Positions 8,075 to 14,031 of a DNA stretch of 64,000 nt are shown here, piece by piece (position 1 is the first letter of the stretch; each line of letters starts with the position of its first letter). A model generated the notes under the pieces. The model had not been told where the DNA came from, searched no databases, and saw nothing but the letters and a program-made list of their open reading frames with translations. The position numbers and the translations under genes were made by a program. The stretch is from Parcubacteria group bacterium (lineage in GTDB: Bacteria; Patescibacteria; Paceibacteria; SW-4-49-11), in assembly GCA_943354045.1 (NCBI GenBank), contig CALRBF010000002.1:62001-126000 (forward strand). Reading direction: 5' to 3'.

Positions 8075-8213
8075 TGATGAGACTGGGTTCATCAATCCCC
8101 ACACGGAGTTATTATTAACTTCGCTACAGCCTGAGAAATCAGGCAAGTTGATAAAACTCCCATCCCCAGACTTATGCCCCACTGTGTGATAGCAGTGGGT
8201 GCTTTTCTTTTTT
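8075..8213 (+). ncRNA. Candidate structured small RNA, about 140 nt
   Basis: A free-standing unit with a consensus promoter 5 bp upstream and a strong terminator as its 3' end. Three helices can be drawn. Helix 1 is TTGATGA (8074-8080) / TCATCAA (8089-8095). Helix 2 is long: 8105-8121 pairs with 8145-8160 with one bulged A and one G-U pair. It continues past an unpaired CGCTACA into GCCTGA-GAAA-TCAGGC, a stem capped by a GAAA tetraloop. Helix 3 is the terminator stem. The helix 1 loop contains CTGGG, complementary to CCCAG at 8165-8169, so a pseudoknot is possible. ATCCCCACAC and ATCCCCAGAC flank helix 2. It does not match SRP RNA, tmRNA, RNase P RNA or an obvious 6S RNA. Confidence 0.6.
8178..8213 (+). 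terminator. Terminator of the small RNA
   Basis: CCCACTG (8178-8184) pairs with CAGTGGG (8193-8199), followed by TGCTTTTCTTTTTT. It overlaps the cmk stop codon on the opposite strand. Confidence 0.85.
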
Positions 8214-8829
8214 AAGACAAGATTTTTATTTCTTTTAAAATAATATCTACTCCGTCTTCAACGGTAAGAGTATCGGTATCAATTTCAATCGCATCATCAG
8301 CTTTTTTGAGAGGAGAATGTTCTCTCTCAATATCTTGACGGTCACGCTCAGCAATTGAGTATTTAATATGCTCCAAATCTGCCTCTATGCCGGCTTTTTG
8401 TAATTGGCTATATCTTCGCTGAGCGCGTATATCGAGAGAGGCTGTAAAATAAAATTTATAGTCTGCTTCGGGGAATACCACTGTTCCAATATCTCGCCCC
8501 TCCACTACAATATCTTTTCCCTTTGCAAATTCACGCTGAATATTTAAAACCTTATCTCTAATTTCTGGTATCTTTGCAATTGTAGCTACATTATCTGAGA
8601 CATCTTGATTTTTTAGCACACTATAATCAATAGTATTATAATCTAAATCTTCAGCTAATGTTATCAAAACATCTGAGTCTCTAAGATTTAGATGTTGATT
8701 TAGAGCATTATACGTAATCCATCGATACAAAGAGCCAGAATTGAGATGATAATATCCTAATCGTTTTGCCAGTGACTGAGCGGTACTGGTCTTTCCTGTT
8801 CCTCCTGTCCCGTCGATTGTGATAATCAT
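8212..8829 (-). CDS. cmk: Cytidylate kinase
   Basis: A 205-aa P-loop nucleoside monophosphate kinase making CDP/dCDP from CMP/dCMP. It starts IITIDGTGGTGKTSTAQSLA (Walker A), followed by YHLNSGSLYR, the CMP-binding VVEGRDIGTVVFP, and the lid motif ERDRQDIEREHSPL. The length is slightly short of the usual 220-230 aa but all motifs are intact. It is convergent with the small RNA, whose terminator overlaps its stop. It is probably monocistronic, since the upstream pirin gene is separated by 78 bp. Confidence 0.95.
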   Translation of the reverse strand: MIITIDGTGGTGKTSTAQSLAKRLGYYHLNSGSLYRWITYNALNQHLNLRDSDVLITLAEDLDYNTIDYSVLKNQDVSDNVATIAKIPEIRDKVLNIQREFAKGKDIVVEGRDIGTVVFPEADYKFYFTASLDIRAQRRYSQLQKAGIEADLEHIKYSIAERDRQDIEREHSPLKKADDAIEIDTDTLTVEDGVDIILKEIKILS

Positions 8830-8907
8830 ACTATCTTCATATTAATTTTTAGACATTTTATATAAGATATCATAATATAGATGAATTGTCTAAAGTTTAT
8901 CCCTCGC

Positions 8908-9621
8908 CTATAATGGAACTTCTATTAATATAAACTCAGCATTTTGAATTGCCTTAATATGAATTCCAGTATCAATATCCCATATACCAATTGCATCTCT
9001 TGTATGTAATTCTTGATTATTTACCTTAATTACACCCGATATCACAAAAATATATATTCCATTTCCTGATTTTTTGAGAGTATATTCTAATTGTTTATAC
9101 TCCTCTACATAAGCACGTTGAAACCAAGCATCCTGATACACTCCAATACCTTCTTCTCCCCTATCTATTGGGGATATAATTTGATGAAAAGCATTGGGCT
9201 TATCATATATATCAAAATATCTCTGCTCATAACGTGGCACTATATTCATTTTATTTGGGAGAACCCAAATTTGGAGTAAAGTTACAGCCTCATCACTATG
9301 AGCATTGAATTCACTATGGAATACTCCACTACCCGCACTCATAACCTGTATATCTCCAGGCTTTGATACGGCAATATTACCCATATTATCTTTATGCTCT
9401 AATCCCCCTGACAAAGGTATCGTAATAATCTCCATATTATTATGGGGATGAGCTCCAAATCCCTTCCCTCCTGCTATACTATCATCATTGAGCACGCGCA
9501 AAGCCCCAAAACCCATACGATTTTCGTCGTAATATTCTGCAAAGCTAAAACTATAATGAGTTTTGAGCCAATCATAATCAGCTTTTCCCCGGGAATCAGA
9601 TGTATATACTAGTGATTTCAT
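8908..9621 (-). CDS. Pirin-family bicupin protein (YhhW-like)
   Basis: About 237 aa; the family includes metal-dependent quercetin 2,3-dioxygenase-like proteins. The pirin hallmarks are MGFGALRVLNDD, GFGAHPHNNMEIITIPLSG with metal-ligand His residues, and VMSAGSGVFHSEFN with a further His and Glu. I start at MKSLVYTSDSRGKADYDW (ATG at 9621) because the 15 upstream in-frame codons lie across the preceding gene's terminator. A TATACT box ends 8 nt before this ATG, so the message is probably leaderless. The physiological substrate is unknown. Confidence 0.88.
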   Translation of the reverse strand: MKSLVYTSDSRGKADYDWLKTHYSFSFAEYYDENRMGFGALRVLNDDSIAGGKGFGAHPHNNMEIITIPLSGGLEHKDNMGNIAVSKPGDIQVMSAGSGVFHSEFNAHSDEAVTLLQIWVLPNKMNIVPRYEQRYFDIYDKPNAFHQIISPIDRGEEGIGVYQDAWFQRAYVEEYKQLEYTLKKSGNGIYIFVISGVIKVNNQELHTRDAIGIWDIDTGIHIKAIQNAEFILIEVPL

Positions 9622-9640
9622 ATATACTAAGTATATCATA

Positions 9641-9669
9641 AAAGAAAAAAGAGATGCCGTTGACATCTC
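9641..9669 (-). terminator. Terminator of the 94-aa ORF
   Basis: On the minus strand GAGATG / CATCTC stem with loop TCAACGG-type sequence, then TTTTTTCTTTT. It begins just downstream of the stop codon of the gene at 9678. Confidence 0.8.
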
Positions 9670-9677
9670 CCTGTTGT

Positions 9678-9962
9678 CTAATTTTGGTATCCTGCCGCTA
9701 TAAATATAGCTGAGGTGGTTATCATCTGATAGGCATCATTGAAAGAAAGACTTCCTGGAGTGATCGTGCAAAAATTATCCCACAGACGACGGAATAGGTC
9801 AAAGTGATCTTGAATTCCCCCCACCACATAGCCATATCCTGAAAAACGAGCCATCAGCGCGACAAAGACTGTCTCTTGACCTGCATTCCAATCATCCTGG
9901 CTTTCGACAATGGCTCTTGCCGTAGGAACAACTTGAGCTTTGTTGGTGATTTCAATAATCAT
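9678..9962 (-). CDS. Unknown 94-aa protein, paralogue of the neighbour at 10042
   Basis: Soluble 94-aa protein with no recognised domain. Its C-terminal half, TITPGSLSFNDAYQMITTS, matches AIAQPGCLSFDEAVTLLKTD in the next gene upstream, in the same relative place. The two therefore look like a diverged duplication. It has a TTGACA-17-TATTTT promoter and its own terminator, so it is a single-gene unit. Base composition is less AT-rich than the housekeeping genes. No catalytic residues stand out. Confidence 0.65.
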   Translation of the reverse strand: MIIEITNKAQVVPTARAIVESQDDWNAGQETVFVALMARFSGYGYVVGGIQDHFDLFRRLWDNFCTITPGSLSFNDAYQMITTSAIFIAAGYQN

Positions 9963-9985
9963 TGTTTTTACAAGAACACCCTATA

Positions 9986-10014
9986 AAAATACGCTATTGT
10001 GACTATTTTGTCAA
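9986..10014 (-). promoter_or_regulatory. Promoter of the 94-aa ORF
   Basis: Minus strand TTGACA (10009-10014), 17-bp spacer, TATTTT (9986-9991), upstream of the ATG at 9962. Confidence 0.55.
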
Positions 10015-10024
10015 TATGCATCAG

Positions 10025-10056
10025 CAAAGAAAAAGAGAGACCTAGTTAGCCTCTCT
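10025..10056 (-). terminator. Terminator overlapping the end of the 131-aa ORF
   Basis: On the minus strand AGAGAG...CTCTCT followed by TTTTTCTTTG. The stem spans the stop codon of the gene at 10042. Confidence 0.55.
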
Positions 10057-10437
10057 GTCGACACTTGTTTCACATGGAGAAATTCCTTGTCTTTGTTGTA
10101 GTATTAACTTAGCATCACTTATATCTTCAGAACAATCACCCTTGAATCTACATTGCTTATACACATCTGCATGCTCTCGAGTAATTGGACCGTAACAATC
10201 TGTTTTCAATAAAGTGACAGCTTCATCAAAAGAAAGACATCCAGGCTGGGCAATAGCAAGAATCTTATTGATACCTACATAAGTGCGCATTGTATCAATG
10301 ACTTTATATCGTCGTGTTGGTTTTTCAACTGCAAATACAACTAAGCTAGCAAATGCTTGATGATGTGCTTCTGGACTATCAGGATAATTGAATTTTCCCC
10401 AAGCCAAAGCTGTTTCATGGTTTCCTGTTTCAGTCAT
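10042..10437 (-). CDS. Unknown 131-aa protein, paralogue of the neighbour at 9678
   Basis: Soluble 131-aa protein of unknown function. It shares with the downstream gene an alpha-helical layout and the motif PG-x-LSF-xx-A near a run of hydrophobic residues (AIAQPGCLSFDEAVTLL). It carries a longer C-terminal tail with three cysteines (YKQCRFKGDCSEDI and GISPCETS). The promoter is excellent (TTGACA-17-TATTCT at 10462-10490) and a terminator overlaps the stop, so it is expressed alone. I recognise no domain family. Confidence 0.65.
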   Translation of the reverse strand: MTETGNHETALAWGKFNYPDSPEAHHQAFASLVVFAVEKPTRRYKVIDTMRTYVGINKILAIAQPGCLSFDEAVTLLKTDCYGPITREHADVYKQCRFKGDCSEDISDAKLILQQRQGISPCETSVDREAN

Positions 10438-10461
10438 TGATTTGAATGCAACAACTTTTTA

Positions 10462-10490
10462 AGAATATCCTAATACCAAATTGATGTCAA
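10462..10490 (-). promoter_or_regulatory. Promoter of the 131-aa ORF
   Basis: Minus strand TTGACA (10485-10490), 17-bp spacer, TATTCT (10462-10467), ahead of the ATG at 10437. Confidence 0.65.
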
Positions 10491-10549
10491 TTCTATATTG
10501 ATCAATCGCTCAATATTCTATATACTAATACTATATTTATATTTCATTT

Positions 10550-10837
10550 ATGAATGCAAAAACAATAGCCCCAGGAGTAGTACATGATATCCCTGATGAT
10601 TTGAGAGAATTATTGTTGAGTAATGATGCCTTGCTTGAGAAATGGAATAATCTTACCGATCTTGCTCGTAATGAATGGATTTGTTATGTTGCCATAGTCA
10701 AAAAGCCAGAAACTCGAGACAATCATCTTACCCGTCTATCTGAAGAATTACTTATGGGAGAAAAACGACCTTGTTGCTGGCCAGGTTGCCCACATCGCAG
10801 AGAAAGTGCTAAAAAGTGGTTTAAGAATTTGAAATAA
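10550..10837 (+). CDS. YdeI/OmdA-type protein
   Basis: A 95-aa protein matching the small stand-alone OmdA domain family (bacteriocin-protection, YdeI or OmpD-associated). The diagnostic string runs VHDIPDDLRELL, LARNEWICYVAIVKKPETR, then RLSEELLMGEKRPCCWPGCPHR. The CCWPGCPHR end is nearly invariant in the family and could bind a metal. The role is poorly understood. No membrane span is present. It lies between two minus-strand genes. Confidence 0.85.
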   Translation: MNAKTIAPGVVHDIPDDLRELLLSNDALLEKWNNLTDLARNEWICYVAIVKKPETRDNHLTRLSEELLMGEKRPCCWPGCPHRRESAKKWFKNLK

Positions 10838-10860
10838 CTCTATAAGAAATATTCTATACT

Positions 10861-11145
10861 TTAGACATGAATACGATTATCTTCTAATATGTCTGTATCA
10901 ATATATTCCTCATCATTATGTAAATGCTCTTCTATATGTAATAATGTATGCTCTACATCAGGAATTATATCCTGTTCGAATACATTCTCATCTCTCATAT
11001 CTTCGAGATCTTTAATTACATCACTCATCGCTACCTTAGCAGATACTGAGCTATGATGTAATATTGAAACTAGTGCAATTGCTATTAATACCGGAACTCT
11101 CAGTTGAGGTATGTTATTATCTATCCATTTCATAATATCTTCCAT
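10861..11145 (-). CDS. Small acidic membrane-anchored protein, unknown
   Basis: A 94-aa protein with one N-terminal hydrophobic helix (VPVLIAIALVSILHH, residues about 17-31). A very acidic tail follows (DLEDMRDENVFEQD, EEHLHNDEEYIDTDILEDN) that is expected to be helical. The SAKVA sequence after the helix could be a signal-peptidase site, in which case the acidic part would be secreted. No family is recognised. The gene overlaps nothing and faces the OmdA gene convergently. About 200 bp upstream (11146-11348) hold no gene or clear signal that I can see. Confidence 0.6.
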   Translation of the reverse strand: MEDIMKWIDNNIPQLRVPVLIAIALVSILHHSSVSAKVAMSDVIKDLEDMRDENVFEQDIIPDVEHTLLHIEEHLHNDEEYIDTDILEDNRIHV

Positions 11146-11348
11146 TATCCTGTATAGAATACCAGTATATAGGTATACATATGAATTAAATGTGAATTAT
11201 CAATATCAAGATTAGTCTCAATCAAATTAATACTATTGGGAATAGCAAAAACATCAGAGAAATAGCAGATTTTATTCCAAAACTAATTTAATATGAGAAT
11301 ATATGTATCCAGAAAAATATGCCAAACTCTTTTTTCATAGTATTATAA

Positions 11349-11744
11349 TTATCTATTCAAATAGGTTATACTCACTTGTAATATAGTTGCAAAGGAAACC
11401 CAGAGTAAATAAGGAATACTAATATAAGTCACCCATCTCAGATACGGCCAAATAGCAATCATAGCCCAAATAAGTGTAATCAATATCAATATTATATCGA
11501 TAGAGGCTAATAGATTATTCCTTAGCCCAAATTGCAAAGGAGAGAAAGCTGCATTGAATACCAAATTCAATACAAAAGGTAAAGCTACCATCCAAGGAAT
11601 TCTCCCTATAGCCACCTGATAGAAAACCGTACCGAAACTCGCAAATATAATCAGATACAATATAGACCATACCGATCCGAATAAATAGGAAGGAGGAGCC
11701 CAGGACGGTTTGATGAGATTTTCGTACCAATTATATGTACCCAT
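11349..11744 (-). CDS. tspO: TspO/MBR family membrane protein
   Basis: Tryptophan-rich sensory protein / peripheral benzodiazepine receptor family, which binds porphyrins and is linked to oxidative stress. NWYENLIKPSWAPPSYLFGSVWSILYLI is the diagnostic loop, followed by four hydrophobic helices including LPFVLNLVFNAAFSPLQFG and SIPYLLWVSFATILQ. I use the ATG at 11744 (131 aa). The frame stays open upstream to a TTG at 11816, and GIINSIGNYST there resembles the end of the usual first helix. Either the start is upstream and overlaps the glutathione peroxidase gene, or helix 1 has been lost. Confidence 0.85.
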   Translation of the reverse strand: MGTYNWYENLIKPSWAPPSYLFGSVWSILYLIIFASFGTVFYQVAIGRIPWMVALPFVLNLVFNAAFSPLQFGLRNNLLASIDIILILITLIWAMIAIWPYLRWVTYISIPYLLWVSFATILQVSITYLNR

Positions 11745-11790
11745 AGTAGAATAGTTACCTATTGAGTTTATTATACCACAAACAGAGAAA

Positions 11791-12276
11791 TTATATCTTC
11801 TGTAAGAATAATTCAATATCTTTCTTTATATCCATTGGATTTGTCGTAGGAGCATAACGATTAATAGTAAGTCCATCGGCAGAAACTAAAAATTTAGTAA
11901 AATTCCACTTTATGGCATCGCCCAAAATACCTGAATTAGCATGCTCTTTTAGAAATATAAATACTGGATGAGTATTTTTACCATTTACATCAATTTTTTC
12001 TGAAAGTAAAAAAGTAACTCCATAATTGATCTGACATACATTTACTACCGTTTCATTACTCTCAGGTTCTTGACCCGCAAATTGATTACAGGGAAAGCCA
12101 ATAACGGTTAAGCCCTTATCTTTATACTCTTGATGCAATTTCTCCAGATCCACAAATTGCGGAGCTAGACCACATTTGGTTGCCGTATTGACAAGTAAAA
12201 GAACTCGATTCTGAAATTGTTGCATAGGAATTATATTCCCCGCAGTATCGTTAAAAGAAAGATCATAGAGTGACAT
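11791..12276 (-). CDS. Glutathione peroxidase-family thiol peroxidase
   Basis: A 161-aa cytoplasmic peroxidase of the GPx/BtuE family. It has the peroxidatic Cys in LLVNTATKCGLAPQF, GFPCNQFAGQEPESN with the resolving-Cys region, and IKWNFTKFLV supplying the catalytic Trp and Asn. It is Cys-based rather than selenocysteine-based, as in most bacterial members, which usually take electrons from thioredoxin. It lies directly upstream of tspO on the same strand, suggesting a shared oxidative-stress unit. Confidence 0.94.
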   Translation of the reverse strand: MSLYDLSFNDTAGNIIPMQQFQNRVLLLVNTATKCGLAPQFVDLEKLHQEYKDKGLTVIGFPCNQFAGQEPESNETVVNVCQINYGVTFLLSEKIDVNGKNTHPVFIFLKEHANSGILGDAIKWNFTKFLVSADGLTINRYAPTTNPMDIKKDIELFLQKI

Positions 12277-12342
12277 AGTATTGAGTTTAGATATTATATA
12301 TTTGTATTATATCATAAAAAGGAAAATGGCGGGGATTTGCTC

Positions 12343-12395
12343 CTATCCACCCTCACCCTACGGGTACTTCCTCCAAAGGGAGACAAAAAACAATA
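12343..12395. repeat. Intergenic REP-like element, copy 1
   Basis: Contains TATCCACCCTCACCC, the small palindrome CCCTACGGG, and TTCCTCCAAAGGGAGACAAA. The pieces ATCCACC and CTCCAAAGGGAG recur at 16750-17000, 20320-20545 and 30060-30160. Confidence 0.5.
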
Positions 12396-12397
12396 TA

Positions 12398-12520
12398 CCC
12401 TTCCCGAGTTCGAATCTGATAACTCCTTAAGGATTTCATACATTAATATAAATAAGAGTAAGAGATTCGGTCACAGATAATTTACCTGACGGTAAATTAG
12501 TAAGAGATTGCGAACTCGTC
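12398..12520. repeat. Degenerate copy of the tRNA-Ser T-arm/downstream region
   Basis: CCCTTCCCGAGTTCGAAT (12398-12415) is identical to 13408-13425, and GAGTAAGAGATTCG (12456-12469) is identical to 13491-13504 inside tRNA-Ser. A second T-arm-like copy, AGTAAGAGATT-G-CGAACTC, runs 12499-12517. Between them is the perfect hairpin TAATTTACC-TGAC-GGTAAATTA (12478-12499). The outer parts (CGAGTTCGAATCT and AGATTGCGAACTCG) are inverted repeats of each other, as at the tRNA locus. Confidence 0.7.
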
Positions 12521-12537
12521 GTATTCAACTATATAAC

Positions 12538-13320
12538 CTATTTGCTAGAATCCACCCAACCAAGTAAGTATGCTTCTCCTCGAGACGTCCAATCAACACT
12601 AGCTGCTGTTGTTAATTGTATTTGTCTCTGAAAAACACCTTTAGTCAAATAGGGTTTGTTTCCTATGTTATTTGTGTTCTTTGCTTTTACAAAACCTGAA
12701 TCTAGTCTAGCCTCATCTGGAGAAATAAGAGAATTAGAAATATAGAGTTTTTGAGCTTCTTCTAAAGAAAGTTTTGTATTTATCTTAGTTTTAGAATCAT
12801 ATAGATAAATCTCTACGTCTGATTCTGAAGAGTCAGATGCTAATTGATTATTATTTATTGAATATTTTTCATAATTACACACTGCTTTTTTTGCCTGAAA
12901 AAGATAGTCACCCCTAGATTTAGGACATGACATATATACAAAATTATATTCGGTATTCACAAAAAAAGATAGTATACCTTGTGGGTACCCCCCAAACATA
13001 AGAAATATTAACCAATATCCAAAAAAACCCACTGATACTATGGTGATAGCAATAGATTGAAAGAGAACAGAAAGAGAATAAAATTTCAATAATAAATAAC
13101 TACATATAACAACTATTGAAATAATACCTACTATAGTAGTTGCATATACTATATATGATATAGCTGATGCAACTACTAATATATGTAAAAGTATTATTAC
13201 TAATACAATATTAATAAGAAATACTGATAAAGAATAAGGTTTCTTCTTTGATTTTTCTAACTGAGGAGCATATTCCCCTCCAAAATTATTTGTTTGGGCT
13301 ATCTTATCTTGTTCTACCAT
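12538..13320 (-). CDS. Unknown membrane protein lying between tRNA-Ser-like repeats
   Basis: 260 aa starting MVEQDKIAQTNNFGG. A cytoplasmic basic N-terminus (EKSKKKPYS) is followed by three hydrophobic segments within about residues 31-115. A polar C-terminal domain of about 140 aa contains two cysteines (YMSCPKSRGDYLF and KKAVCNYEKY) and a Ser/Asp-rich patch. No family is recognised. The gene sits between an intact tRNA-Ser and a degenerate copy of that tRNA's 3' region, about 1.0 kb apart, as cargo of a site-specific insertion would. It is more AT-rich than the small genes at 9678-10437. Confidence 0.65.
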   Translation of the reverse strand: MVEQDKIAQTNNFGGEYAPQLEKSKKKPYSLSVFLINIVLVIILLHILVVASAISYIVYATTIVGIISIVVICSYLLLKFYSLSVLFQSIAITIVSVGFFGYWLIFLMFGGYPQGILSFFVNTEYNFVYMSCPKSRGDYLFQAKKAVCNYEKYSINNNQLASDSSESDVEIYLYDSKTKINTKLSLEEAQKLYISNSLISPDEARLDSGFVKAKNTNNIGNKPYLTKGVFQRQIQLTTAASVDWTSRGEAYLLGWVDSSK

Positions 13321-13407
13321 AATTTTTATATTATATATAATTAAATTATATCATGTTAGCTCATAATAAGTAAGATATTACAACCTCATCGCAAATAGGA
13401 TTTTCTC

Positions 13408-13425
13408 CCCTTCCCGAGTTCGAAT
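13408..13425. repeat. 18-bp direct repeat, copy 2
   Basis: CCCTTCCCGAGTTCGAAT, identical to 12398-12415. Together with the T-arm of tRNA-Ser (13491-13513) it forms an inverted repeat enclosing the tRNA terminator. Confidence 0.75.
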
Positions 13426-13445
13426 TTCTCTTTACTAACTCACGG

Positions 13446-13483
13446 AAATTAAAAATGGAGGCAAATGCCCCCATTTTTAATTT
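13446..13483 (-). terminator. Hairpin terminator downstream of tRNA-Ser
   Basis: AAATTAAAAATGG (13446-13458) pairs with CCATTTTTAATTT (13471-13483) with an inner GGC/GCC. It starts 4 nt after the tRNA 3' end and has A/T tracts on both sides. Confidence 0.7.
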
Positions 13484-13486
13484 TAG

Positions 13487-13572
13487 CGGAGAGTAAGAGA
13501 TTCGAACTCTTGATACCTTTCGGTATACACGCTTTCCAAGCGTGCGCACTAGACCAACTATGCGAACTCTCC
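13487..13572 (-). tRNA. tRNA-Ser (anticodon GGA)
   Basis: An 86-nt tRNA. The acceptor stem is GGAGAGT / ACTCTCC with discriminator G and no encoded CCA. The D-arm region is GCATAGTTGGTCTAGTGC. The anticodon stem-loop CACGC-TTGGAAA-GCGTG carries GGA. The long variable arm ATACCGAAAGGTAT is typical of tRNA-Ser, and the T-arm GAGTTCGAATCTC closes it. Its 3' half is the source of the repeats at 12398-12520. Confidence 0.95.
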
Positions 13573-13656
13573 ATTATCTTGATTATTTTATCAGATATTT
13601 ACTTTATTGACTAGAGTTATATATCAGTTTAATATAGATTTATACTAAATTATTTT

Positions 13657-13914
13657 ATGAATACACAAGATATTGTTATTACTATTGCCAGTATTATTAT
13701 TTCTATCTCCCTAATCCCCCAAGTGATATTAGGGTTTCAGACTAAAACTGGACCAGTAAGTTATTGGACTTCTATTCCCTATGCTCTATCGCTAACTGCT
13801 GTTGGTTTGTCTTTTGCGTCTCTGCAATTATGGTTATCTACTATTGTTACGGCTATTACGGTTATCTTGTGGTTTATTCTTGCTATTCAAAAATTTATTT
13901 ATACAAAAAAATAA
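13657..13914 (+). CDS. SemiSWEET / PQ-loop-like three-helix membrane protein
   Basis: 85 aa with three transmembrane helices and a PQ motif in the first (SISLIPQVILGFQTKT), the pattern of bacterial SemiSWEET sugar transporters, which work as homodimers. The loop KTGPVSYWTSIPYALSL matches the usual region between helices 1 and 2. Substrate specificity is not evident. TATACT lies 10 nt before the ATG and there is no Shine-Dalgarno sequence. The RND-type gene follows on the same strand. Confidence 0.75.
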   Translation: MNTQDIVITIASIIISISLIPQVILGFQTKTGPVSYWTSIPYALSLTAVGLSFASLQLWLSTIVTAITVILWFILAIQKFIYTKK

Positions 13915-14031
13915 TATAGTAAAAAAAATCTCCTCTTTTTATTTAGCAATCTATTATTCTGTTTGCTAGAAACCTATATCTCGTATATACTGAGTACAGT
14001 AACTCTATTTAGTAATCAATTATCTATCGAT

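Noticed and set aside
7974..8189. 71-aa plus-strand reading frame over the small RNA
   Set aside because: It begins inside the HNH gene's 3' end, spans a terminator and a promoter, and ends in another terminator stem; it has no ribosome-binding site.
12456..12520. A second tRNA gene
   Set aside because: Only T-arm-like pieces are present; there is no acceptor stem or anticodon arm, so it is a degenerate copy.
12398..12520. Integron attC site
   Set aside because: It is an imperfect inverted repeat, but the RYYYAAC and GTTRRRY core boxes are not found and no IntI gene is present.
13361..13549. 62-aa minus-strand frame
   Set aside because: Overlaps tRNA-Ser and its terminator.
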